From Phragmites australis (lineage: Eukaryota; Streptophyta; Magnoliopsida; Poales; Poaceae), in the NCBI RefSeq assembly GCF_958298935.1, contig NC_084931.1, positions 19,309,334-19,373,333 on the forward strand: DNA of 64,000 nucleotides, in the 5' to 3' direction. The translations under genes were made by a program, and so were the position numbers. The notes under the pieces are model-generated. The model was not told the DNA's origin, made no database searches, and saw only the letters and a program-made list of their open reading frames with translations. Positions 1 to 9,779 of the stretch are shown here, piece by piece (the first letter of the stretch is position 1; each line of letters opens with the position of its first letter).

Positions 1-345
1 TAGTTGCAAAGCGGTGGTCGAGTGTGAACCTATGAGCGAGAGACCCTGTAGAGCGATCTTCAAGGTGCGCCAGTCTTGCCACAGACTAAGCCATGTGTAG
101 TTTGGGTAGCCAAGTAACACTCGACTAGCTGACTCCTATGTGTATTGCGACTTCTTTCTTCGGGAGGAGCTGTTTGTGGTGTAAAGGGACTTGGAGCGGA
201 TGACAAGGGAAAATTACCAACATCGGGTGTATTTCTATAATTGCCTTAGTCGGACGTTTTCTCCCTTCGACTGCTGCATCGATCTGCTGGCATTCAAGTT
301 CATCCAACTCCCGAGAGCACCGGGATTGGTCATATCAACTAGCTC

Positions 346-645
346 TTGGAGGCCTCCGAGGAGGCATGTGAACTCGAGCAGAGGCTTCACGAGACCGTTG
401 GCGACCACCTTTCTGAGGTCAGAGTCTACGGAGCCATCCTTGATCTTGCCTACATTAGCGAGCATTTCCCTAACCTTGACCTTGCTCCGGCAGTCTCCGA
501 AGGCTTCACTGGTGCCCAAAAGACCACGGTGGAGCTTAATCACCTTGTCGACTCATTTCTACTCACATCACACTCTCTTCTTTGGACCGTCCGATCGAGC
601 CGCTGGGAAGCATCTTCAGATCCTAGGGACACTAACAATTGTTAG
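346..645 (+). pseudogene. Remnant C-terminus of the antisense extra ORF of the gypsy element
   Basis: This frame runs opposite to the element's pol genes, in the interval between integrase and the 3' LTR. Its residues include LDLAYISEHFPNLDL followed by an acidic/hydrophobic stretch. A similar motif (LLKGYNPDLD) occurs at the C-terminal end of the antisense ORF of the second gypsy element near 52545. The match in position, orientation and motif supports one gene type. No start codon or N-terminal half is visible because the window begins at base 1, and upstream in-frame stops show decay. The function of this ORF in Tat elements is not established. Confidence 0.5.
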
Positions 646-1051
646 AACCAACCCCTGGCCGTTACCCAGGTGGTCATTGTAACCTAAGGACTTGCTCGTA
701 GATAGATTTTCCCTGCGCTCATGTGGTGAGTAGACTCTGATTGCTCGTTACTCCTAGAGGGGGCCAAGGTTTTTTGTACTGCTTGCTAGTTAGGTTTGTG
801 GTGCTTAGGCCAACTTTTAGCACGACAAGCCCTTCGGTGGCAACCAGTGCTCGACCTGAATTGGGACTTGCGACCTCTTGGCCATTTTCCTTCAATCATC
901 CACATCCTTGAAATTGCACGAGTAGCAATTTTCTTTCCCACCAAATCAACATGGTACTCACAAAATGCGCGAATAGGCAAAATAATCTAGGAGCGTAAAA
1001 AGGAACACAAATCCAACATTACTTTAGCTCCTGACCATCTGATTGGCAGAA
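646..1051. other. Gypsy 3' noncoding region, no gene seen
   Basis: This lies between the antisense-ORF remnant and the tandem repeat. I see no motif beyond scattered short frames; it belongs to the untranslated 3' part of the element. Confidence 0.5.
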
Positions 1052-1250
1052 GATCTGCTGACCAGGCAGTCTAACCTTTGAATCAGAAAGACTTACAAGC
1101 TGAGGGTGGTCTGCTCTTATCCAGGAGATCCGGCAAAATAGATTGTCTGGTCGATAGGAGGGCTGTCGACCAGGCGTTCTAACCTTTGAATCAAAAAAAC
1201 TTACAAGCTGAGGACAATCCGCTCTTGTCCAGGAGATCCTGCAAAAGGGA
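1052..1250. repeat. Two-copy tandem repeat, ~108-bp period, in the gypsy 3' region
   Basis: Two copies share CTAACCTTTGAATCA, CTTACAAGCTGAGG and CCAGGAGATCC in the same order at a spacing of about 108 bases. They sit directly downstream, in element orientation, of the integrase stop. Short tandem repeats in this interval are common in Tat-type elements. Confidence 0.8.
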
Positions 1251-1276
1251 AAAAATGGGCTCACACTCGAGCAGCC

Positions 1277-2243
1277 TTACACATAGAATTTACGCAACTG
1301 GTTTATATTCCATGAATTATGTAATTCCCTGCCATCCTCCAAGGCCAATTTGACCACACCAGGTTGGGTAACCTCGACCACTGTGTAGGGTCCTTCCCAC
1401 TTGGGGGAGAGCTTGTTACAGCCTACCTTATTCTGGATTTTCCTTAGGATGAGATCACGTACAACCAGGGTTCGTACCCACACCCTGTGGTCGTGGTAAT
1501 GCATGAGTCTATGCTGGTATCGAGCTGCTTGAATTCGAGCATGATCGCGGAACTCTTCGATCGTGTTTATTTCTTCTTCCTGTCGAGCCACCTGGTCTTC
1601 GTCCGAGTAGTTGGTCACTCTAGGAGACTGGAGGATAATCTCAGAGGGGAACATTGCTTTAGCACCAAAAACTAGGAAGAATGGAGTTTTGGTTGTGGCT
1701 TTGCTTGGGGTCGTTCGCAGTGACCAAAGTAATGTGGGGAGTTTGTCCACCCAATGTCTCGAATAGGTCTGAAGCCGATCGAAGACTCGGGGTTTGAACC
1801 CTTGCAAAATCATCCTATTTGCCATTATAACCTGACCATTGCTTTGGGGGTGTGCCACTGACGCATAGCATACTTTGGTCTCGATATCTTCAAATTAGTC
1901 TTTTAAAGTGCTACTGACAAACTGATCTCGTAGTCCGTAATTATGCGGTTTGGAATGTCAAACAGCACTACCAGCACCCGTATGAACTTAATCACTACAG
2001 TGGTGGTGATCTTCTTTATCGGCTCAGTCTCAATCCACTTAGTGAATTTATCGACTGCCACGAACAGGAATTCGAAACAGCCAAGGGCTTAGGGAAAGGT
2101 CCCACAATATCGAGCCCCCAAACACGGAAATTCCAAGAGAGTGGTATAGTTTGTAGTGCTTGGGCTAGTAGATTTTTCTGTCGGCCATGGTACTGACACA
2201 ATTCACACCATTTCACAAGCTCGTAAGCATCCTTGAGGGCCAT
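1277..2243 (-). pseudogene. Gypsy integrase (zinc finger end, core, C-terminal domain), broken
   Basis: Two minus-strand pieces make up the integrase. The upstream piece (2243-2016) has the end of the zinc-binding region (CELCQ) and the first catalytic aspartate in GLDIVGPFP. The downstream piece (1858-1277) has the HPQSNGQV block, the WSLRTTPS core motif and the C-terminal domain ending near LRKFYV. In active relatives an acidic residue, the catalytic Glu, follows NGQV; here that position reads Ile (NGQVIMANR), so the DDE triad is broken even apart from the stops between the pieces. Integrase would join element cDNA to the host chromosome. Confidence 0.85.
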
Positions 2244-2436
2244 AGGCCATTAGAACCCTTGCCGAAATACTTTTTCGACCAGAGTGCGGTATGAAGCGTG
2301 GCTACCACATATGCCTCTGTGGATATCATAGAGCAATTCATTGCTCCCCCTATGGTAGAGGGATGCCTGACCTTTTTTGCTAAGCACCATCATCAAGGAT
2401 CACTCGATTTTGATGGTATGCCAAGATCTAATCCAT

Positions 2437-3275
2437 CTAAGTCGTAAATGAATCAAGTTGGGCAACCACATTATGGCCACACAAGGACTGCACCAAAGGA
2501 GCCGTTGCCTCCAAAGGTGTTACCTCATATGCTCTATTTCTGAGCAGAGCATACCCTTCACCTTGGCCTGAGATTGCGGTGGATGGTCGTGTGAGTCTTT
2601 CTTCAAAGACTCTAACCAGGACAGGTGCATGAGAAGAAGCTATACAGGCTAGGTCATTGGCGAGGAAGTGTTCCCTACGTAGGACATGCTTAACCTCAAA
2701 ACGGATAAAACGTTGCTCCAACTTTCTCACTTCAGCGAGGTACGCCACCATTGTCCAGTCCGAGCATTGAAACTCCTTTAAAACTTGGTTTACGACCAGT
2801 AGCGAGTCCCCTATCGCTAGTAGACATTTTATATTTAGTGCAGAGACTCCTCTCATTCCAGACAAGGGACCCTCATATTATGCAATATTGTTAATGATAG
2901 GAAAACATAATTGAACTACGCACCTAAGGTTATCGCATGTCGGTGAGGTCAAGACCACTCCAGCCCGCGCTCCATTCAGCGTGAATGGCCCGTCGAAGTG
3001 CATGGTCCAATGCTCTTCCGCCTCTGGCTGTTGTTCCTGCTCGAGCTCTAAAGAGTACCACTCATCAATAAAATCGATCAGAGCCTGGGACTTGATAGCC
3101 ATCTGGGGATGAACTGAATATTGAACTCCCCAAACTCCACTGCCCACTTAGCTGTTCTCTTTGCTGCATCCCTGTTGTGGAGGATCTCCCTAATAAGGAG
3201 CGACGATACTACCTTGATTTTGTAGGTCTGGAAGTAGTGCCTGAGCATATGAGAGGTCATTAGAACGGCGTACAA
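2437..3275 (-). pseudogene. Gypsy RNase H region (RT-linked plus second RNase H), broken
   Basis: The right-hand piece (3275-3078) has the RT-linked RNase H end (VVSSLLIREIL, KRTAKWAVEFGEF). The pieces at 3147-2878 and 2865-2437 form a second RNase H-like domain: MHFDG holds the first catalytic Asp and IGDSLLVVNQV the later conserved Asp. A tandem second RNase H domain is common in Tat-lineage pol. Frame changes and stops split the domain, so it cannot be translated in one piece. Its role would be to degrade RNA in RNA:DNA hybrids during reverse transcription. Confidence 0.8.
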
Positions 3276-3439
3276 TAGCTTATGTGCATGTGGGTAATGA
3301 GCTTTTGCATCATGTAGGACTTCGCTGATGTAGTAGACTGGTCAGTGAGGACCTTCACGCTCGATGACCAGGACCGTGCTCGCAACATGCAGGGTAGTTG
3401 CAAAATAGAACAAGAGCTCCTCGTCTGGTCAAGGAGCGG

Positions 3440-4330
3440 TTAGTATAGAAGGGGAAGAGAGGTACGTTTTGAGATCTCAGAAACCACCTCCACTTCTGAC
3501 ATCCAAAGGAAACAGTCATTTTTCTTCAATAGCTTGAAAAGCGGCAGCCCCTTCTCTCCCATCCTCGAGATGAACCTGCTCAGTGCTGCCATGCATCCCG
3601 TTAGCTTCTGGACTTCCTTCAACCTAATTGGGGACCTCATCTGGTCGATGGCGTTGATCTTCTCAGGGTTTTCTTCTATCCCTCTGCTGGACATGAGGAA
3701 ATGAGAAACTTCCCTAAAGGGACTCCGAACGTGCACTTCTTCGGGTTCAGCTTCATGCAATACTTTCGGAGGTTCTCGAATGTCTCTTGTAGGTCCACGA
3801 TCAGGGCATCCTTGGTCCTGCTTTTTACAACTATGTCATCAACATAGGCTCGACATTTCTATCGAGTTATGGCCGAAGGATAAGCTGAATGCATCGTTGG
3901 TAAGTAGCACGGACACTTTTTAAGATAAAAGGCATATTTACTTAGAAAAAGACCTCGAAGGGCGTTACAAAATGGTTTTCTCCTCATCTACCCCTACATG
4001 CTAATCTGACGGTACCCTGAACAAGCGTCTAAGAAGCATAGCAAGTCATAGCTGGCAGTTGAGTCAACAAGCTGGTCGATCCGGGTAGAGGGAAGAGATC
4101 CGTTGGGCATGCCTTGTTGAGGTTGGTGAAGTTGATGCACATCCTCCACTTACCATTGGGTTTTCGGACAATGACAAGGTTAGCCAGCCACTCTGGGTAT
4201 CGCACCTCTCGGATGAAGCCTGCTTCCAGGAGCTTATTGATCTCCTCACGAATTGCTTCCTTTCGGTCAGGTGCAAACCGGTGCGCCTTTTGCCTTATAG
4301 GTCATGCATCGGGTTGCACTGACAACTTGT
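3440..4330 (-). pseudogene. Gypsy reverse transcriptase, broken
   Basis: The catalytic motif YVDD (within AYVDDIVVKS) reads on the minus strand at 3846-3835. Downstream, 3760-3440 carries the connection region with GIEENPEKI, KEVQKLTGCMAALSRFISR and LPLFKLLKK, all standard for grass gypsy polymerases. Upstream, 4276-4064 holds the fingers region in a separate frame, with several disruptions between. The polymerase motif itself is intact, but the frame is interrupted on both sides. Confidence 0.87.
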
Positions 4331-4424
4331 GCTTGATCACCTCCCTAGGAACCCCAGGCATATTAGACGGACTCCAAGAAAAGACGTATGTGTTTGCGTG
4401 GAGGAAAGTGATGAGCGTGAGTTC

Positions 4425-4985
4425 CTATTTTGGGTCCAGGCTGGCCTCGATCTGGACCGTTCTAGACGGGTTGATGTCGTCTATGCACACTACCTTGAGC
4501 CAGTCGTTGGGACTAGAAACGACGTGGACCTTCTCTAGACGGCCGCTTAGCCTGGCATTCTCAGGCTGCGAGTTGGGAGTTAGCTCGACCATATCGAGGT
4601 TCCTCTTCTCGCAGTGTAGGGCTATCTTTTGGTTGCCCAAGATGATGATGGCTCCCTTAGGACCAGGGATCTTGATTGCCTGGTATGCATAATGGGTGAC
4701 AACTATGAACTGGGCCATCGCTGGTCTCCCTAATATCACATTATACATGGTCCCGAAGTCTGCTACGTCGAACAGGACCCTCTCAGTCCTAAAGTTGTTC
4801 AGCCAACCGAAAGTGATGGACAACTCGATCTGCCCCAACGGCTTGGCCGAAGAGCCTAGGGTTTTCCCGAAGAAGGGAGGAGATGGTTTTAACATACTCC
4901 TCAGGGTCTGCTAGGCGTCTAGCGTGTCGGTGAAGAGGAGATTGATGGAACTCCCTTCATTGACCAGCACGCGTCCCATTCGGAT
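4425..4985 (-). pseudogene. Gypsy aspartic protease region, broken
   Basis: The piece at 4895-4425 contains YNVILGRPAMAQF and HYAYQAIKIPGP, the conserved block that follows the protease active site in Tat elements. Just upstream (about 4985-4925) the frame reads RVLVNEGSSINLLF. Relatives have an aspartate where this copy has Asn (DGGSS-type active site), so the catalytic Asp appears lost. An in-frame stop also separates the active-site segment from the ILGRP segment. The protease would process the Gag-Pol polyprotein. Confidence 0.8.
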
Positions 4986-5199
4986 ATTGTGCACTATGGG
5001 CTCAACCACAGTGGGGTAACATTCGAGACGCATGACGCATGTGGGGTGGTCCACCTGGCTAAAGGTGAGAGGTACCTCCGACCACTTCAGTCGCAGACTC
5101 AGGCTCAGTGTGGTTGCGCATACCTCATGGACAACCGACTTATACTCCCTATTTGAGAAATGAGTCGCGGCACCCCCAAAGATATGGTAGACATGTGCT

Positions 5200-6205
5200 C
5201 GACCTATTGGAAACCCAGAGCTGACTGGTCAGGATTGGCCCTGTCTTCACCATCATCATCATGCTCTTTGTCGATGATGCCTTACATGACTTTGCATTCA
5301 GTTAGGTCATGTGCGTCGATATGATGGATCGAGTAGTGGCCTCTGCCCTTCTTCCCGTCTTTGTTCTCGAAGCGTTAGTGCGATTGGCTGGTCTACTCGA
5401 TCGCCATGACTGCGGGAGGTCCAGCCTTGCGTTTGTTCTTTTTTTCTCCTTTTGGGTGGCCCCTTTGGAAGGGACAGGCTGGTTAGAGGCCGGTTGCTAT
5501 CTCACACCAATCTGGCACTCTCGGACCTCGGTGGCCTGTGAGCACCTGTCCGCGAGCTCGAAGAGCTTGGTTGTGCTCGGAACCTCTTTAGTGGCTAGCG
5601 TTTTGACCATCTTCTGGTCTCTGACCCCCCTCCAGAACGTGATGACCACGGACTCGCCCGTAATCTTTGGGATGGTATTCTGGCATTCGGTGAAAAACCG
5701 GATGTAATCTCAAAGTGACTCACCTTGCCACTGCTTGACCTAGTACAGTTCATCCTTGACCCCTGGTTGGGCATAGGTTCCTTGAAAGTTAGCGATGAAC
5801 TAATCGCACAAGTCTTCCCAGAAATGGACCGACCCATGGGGGAGGTTCATGAGCCAGGACCAAGGTGAATTGGTCAGGGTGGTCAGAAAATAGTTCATCA
5901 TGACCTTCCCATCGCCACTTGTGGCTTCCACTATGGTGGTGTAGATCTGTAGGAACTCCTCCGGTTTGGTCAAGCTGTCATACTTTTCGGCTAAGATCGA
6001 TCATAACTTGTCTGGTCAGCACACCTCTCACAGTCGAGAAGAGAAAGCATTGCACCCCATCCCGTAACGGGGGGCCACTTGCCGATGGGCTACTTTGCCT
6101 GTCCAGGGAGAGAGTTGACGGTCTCACGACCCCAGCGAGGGGAAGGCGAATGATAGGGCCGCTTGCCTTTTTCCTGTTCTCACCGGGTGCGTTCCTCTTG
6201 TTGTC
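5200..6205 (-). pseudogene. Gypsy gag, C-terminal part
   Basis: Read on the minus strand, about 5950-5520 gives FLTTLTNSPWSWLMNLP, SVHFWEDLCD, DYIRFFTECQNTIP and FWRGVRDQKM, the conserved capsid core of grass Tat gag. Around 5340 follows a degenerate zinc-knuckle region (SIHHIDAHDLTEC) that appears to lack one metal-binding Cys. Several in-frame stops are present. The gag continues to the right of the copia insertion, at 17637. Gag would form the virus-like particle. Confidence 0.82.
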
Positions 6206-6210
6206 GGGTG
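6206..6210. repeat. Target-site duplication GGGTG (left)
   Basis: Five bases immediately before the left copia LTR, identical to 17632-17636 after the right LTR. This proves a single insertion event into the gypsy gag. Confidence 0.95.
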
Positions 6211-7793
6211 TGAAAGCATCTAGGCCCCTAAATTGGGTTTTGGTAATTAATGACAATATATCTTTGTGGACTAACTCGTTTAAATTGAGTTGTGAAAACG
6301 TTAGTCACGAAGATGTTGCGGAGCTAGAAAGATGCATGTATGGAAGGCGTAAAAGGCTAGCTCAAGGCAAAGGTATATGTTAGGGCATTTTAATTTTGCC
6401 AGTCAAAGGTGCTTAGAGAAGAAAGTGACCGGATTTATAGGTTAGATGTCGTACTATAAAGAAGGGTTGATGTATGGTTACTTGAAGTCTCTATAGTGCC
6501 AACTTGCTCAAACTTGCATTCATATAGATATCAAAATCTTGTTAGAGAGAAAAACCCTTTGGAAAAGGATGTCTCTAGGAGTTCTATTGTTGGCGGTCTG
6601 ACCGCGCCTCTGGGCGGTCTGACCGCTCTCTTCATGAGCGCAGCGCTTAAGTTTTTTAGCTTGTCGGTCTGACCGGTGTGATCAGGGTGCTCGCTCGGTC
6701 TGATCAGAGTGCTCGGGGTGCTCGCTCGGTCTGACCGGGGTCCTCGCTCGGTCAGACCGCTGTGTAAGTATAGGCAGCATGGCTTTCTTGTGTGTGCTCG
6801 GTCTGACCGAAGGGTCAGCTCGGTCAACCGGCCGCGTGTAGAGACTTTTTGCGCTGACGGTCTGTCTTAGGAGGTCGGCGGTCAGACCGTCCGGCCGTGT
6901 CTCAAAGTCAAATTAGCCGTTGGTTGTAAGCGGATGTTTCGGCCGGTCTGACCGACATTGGGCTCAGTCAGACCGCCAAAGTCAACTTCGCGTGTCAGAT
7001 CACTGTAACGTGTCAGATCACTGTAACGGTCGAATTTCTTGAGTTGGCTATAAATATGAAGTGTGCTGGTCATTTGGACCTCTCTCTTGCACTCCTAACA
7101 CTTCATACACATACTTGGAGCTCTTGTTTCTCCTCTCTCACTCACCTTGCTTAGAGATTGCATTCTTGTGAGATTTGAGAGCATCTAGTGCATAAACTTG
7201 AGAGTCTGAGCATTTGGGCACTAGTGAATCTTAAAGCAAGTGTCATCGGCTTTTTACTCTTGGAGGTTGCGGCACCGTCGAGCCCTTCGAGGAGATTGTG
7301 AAGGAGCCACGGTGGTGGTTGTGAAAGGCTTGAGCATGCCTTGTCGGAGTGACGAAGTGCATCGCTAGTGGAATTGAGGTTTGAGTAGTTCTTGTCAATT
7401 CCGGCTTAAGATCAAGTTGCTCGGTGTGAGCCTTTTCTCTTGCGAGATTTGACACTTGATAGAGAAGCGGATTGAAGCTTGAACTCACCTCAATGTGGAT
7501 TAGGGGTGATCGGCAAATCACCGATACCACGGGAAAAATCCTTTGTGTTCCTTGAGCAATTTTCTTTAATGTTGAGCTATTTGCCTCTCATGCAATTTAC
7601 TTAAGTAATTCATATTCCTAGACTTTGAATTATTGCTTGTCTCCCTAGGTTTGCAAACCTTCTATATAGCTCTAGTTGTCCCATTTATTGCTTTAGTGAT
7701 CATAAGTTTAAATTCCTCAAGTTGTTTTGATCGTATTGCAATTAGTTTTAAAACCGCCTTTCACCCCCTCTAGTCGGTATCTTCGATCCTACA
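6211..7793 (+). repeat. Copia 5' LTR
   Basis: 1583 bp, starting TG and ending CA, matched by 16033-17631. It carries a TATA box (CTATAAATA at 7048-7056) downstream of a cluster of CGGTCTGACCG quasi-palindromes (6594-6978). An 18-base duplication (CGTGTCAGATCACTGTAA twice, near 6991-7027) is single in the 3' LTR. Confidence 0.95.
6594..6978. repeat. Array of CGGTC-N-GACCG quasi-palindromes in the LTR upstream of the TATA box
   Basis: About twelve exact or near copies of CGGTCTGACCG or its complement CGGTCAGACCG lie in 385 bases, often in pairs. The arms CGGTC/GACCG are perfectly complementary around one central base. The same cluster recurs in the 3' LTR (16415-16800) and in the 3' internal region (13298-13450). 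Confidence 0.9.
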
Positions 7794-7795
7794 AG

Positions 7796-7808
7796 TGGTA
7801 TCAGAGCC
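7796..7808 (+). other. Primer-binding site, initiator tRNA-Met type
   Basis: TGGTATCAGAGCC lies two bases after the LTR end. This is the standard plant copia primer site complementary to the 3' end of initiator tRNA-Met. Confidence 0.95.
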
Positions 7809-7853
7809 TAGGACTCCTTTTTATCGCGGATTTAACCATCCGGGAGTAGGGTT

Positions 7854-9779
7854 ATGGCTAGTGATGCTCATGTTAATGTGGGGAAGCCTCCGTTCTTTGA
7901 GGGGTCAAACTATGCCTATTGGAAGGCTAGAATGACCGTCTACTTAAAGGCTATGGGTGGTAAGGTTTGGGATATTGTTGATAATGATTATGTGATTATT
8001 GATCCCACTAATCTTACTGATGTTTATAAGGAAAATACTCTTGCTAATGCTCAAGCTATGAATGTTCTTTATAGTGCTCTTGATCTTAATGAGTTCAATC
8101 GCATTTGTAAGCTTGAGACCGCTCATGAGATTTGGTAAAGGCTTAAGGAGATTCATGAGGGTACTACAATGGTAAAAGATGCCAAGCTCTTTGTTTACAA
8201 AGGGCAACTTGAGAAATTTACTATGTTACCAAACGAAAGCATTGAAGAAATGTTCAATCGTTTGAATAACATAATAAATGAGCTCAAGGGACTTGGCATG
8301 GATGTCTCTGATGTTGATTTTTCTCATAAATTCCTTAGAGCATTGCCTAACAAATATGACACAATTGTTACTTTGCTTGTGACGTCAAATTTGAAGGAGA
8401 CATCACCTATGCAAATCTTGAGCGAAATTCTTACTCATGATATATTCAAGAAGTCTCAAGAAGATCTTCATGATGATGCCAATGATGTCAAGAAGAAGAA
8501 TGTTGCTTTCAAGGCTCAAGCATCAAGAGATAAGAATGATCAAGAAGAGAGCGATGATTGTGATGAAAGTGATGAAGAAATGGCTCTCTTTGTGAGAAGA
8601 TTCAAGAGATTCATGAAGAAGAAGAAGTATCAAGGTGGATTCAACAAGAGAGGGCAATCTTCCAAAGGAAACCCTTTTGAAGAAAGAAGATGTTTTGAGT
8701 GTGGCGAGAAAGGTCATATTGCTACAAATTGCAAGAACAAGGAAGAAAAGTCTTTCAAGAAGAAGAAGGAAGGTGATGGCAATAAAGTATTCAAGAAATA
8801 CTATAAGAAGAAGAAGGATGGCCAAGCTTGCTATGTTGAGTGGGATTCGGATGCAAGCTCAAGCTCCGACTCCGAAGATGAGAAGCCATCTCAAAAGGGC
8901 CTTATCGGCGTCGCTATCAAAGAAGCGCCTTCACTCTTCTCTACTCCACATTGTCTCATGGCAAAAGGTGACTCAAAGGTATTGAATGATGAAGATGAAT
9001 ATTCATATGATGATCTTGTAGAGCTTATAAATGGTTTTGATAATTTCATGAGCAAAGAAAGAGCTAAGTTTAAGGAATTGAAGAAAATGTATACTTCTCT
9101 TCAAGAATCCCATGAGGAGCTAAAGACGGCTCATGAGGGTCTAAAGGAAACTCATGAGTTGCTTAAGGAAGCTCATGACTCTCTCGTTGCTCATGAAACT
9201 AACAAAACAAAAGTAGATATGAGCATATCTTGCAATATTCTTGATGATGTATCTACTTTGTCTAGTATGAGTTCATCTACCATGCATGATAATATTCTTG
9301 CTATGCCTAATACCATACCTTGCAATGATTCTTTGATTATCAATGAGAATATCATGTTGAAAGAAAAGGTTGAGAAATTAACCCATGATCTTGCAAGATG
9401 CTATGTTGGAGAGTCCAAAATTGGACAAGTTTTGGATAGTCAAAGGTTCTCCATCAACAAAGAAAGTCTTGGGTATGTTCCCAAGAAGGGTAAGAAAGCT
9501 TTTGTGCATCACAAGACTATGTTTGTGAAAGGTAATGGCTATTGCATGAGGTGCAAGAAAACCGGGCATGTTGAGAAGGAATGCAAAAATGTTAAGGATA
9601 ATTCTTATGCTTCTTTTGATTCATGCTATGTTCTTAGGAGATGCTCTAATGGTTGTGTTAAAGCTAGATTTGTTGGCACTCCTATAATTGGTGCTAAAAG
9701 GAATGCCATTTGGGTGCCTAAAGCCTTGGTTACTAACATCCAAGGATCCAAACAAATTTGGGTACCTAAAAGAACTTAA
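7854..9779 (+). pseudogene. Copia gag, one in-frame stop
   Basis: The ATG at 7854 begins the gag, whose early residues (PPFFEGSNYAYWKARM) are the classic copia gag start. An in-frame TAA at 8136-8138 cuts the frame after EIW; the same frame then runs open to a TAA at 9777-9779. Domains: UBN2-type capsid (about residues 10-190), a Lys-rich linker, a first CCHC knuckle CFECGEKGHIATNC (8691-8732), a heptad-like coiled coil (about 9060-9200), a second CCHC CMRCKKTGHVEKEC (9543-9584) and a C-terminal repeat of the type IWVPK. The total of about 640 residues is long for copia gag but usual for the SIRE/Maximus group. Gag packages element RNA in particles. Confidence 0.92.

Noticed and set aside
5309..6383. 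Plus-strand frames over the gypsy gag
   Set aside because: Antisense shadows of gag; one of them crosses the copia LTR boundary.
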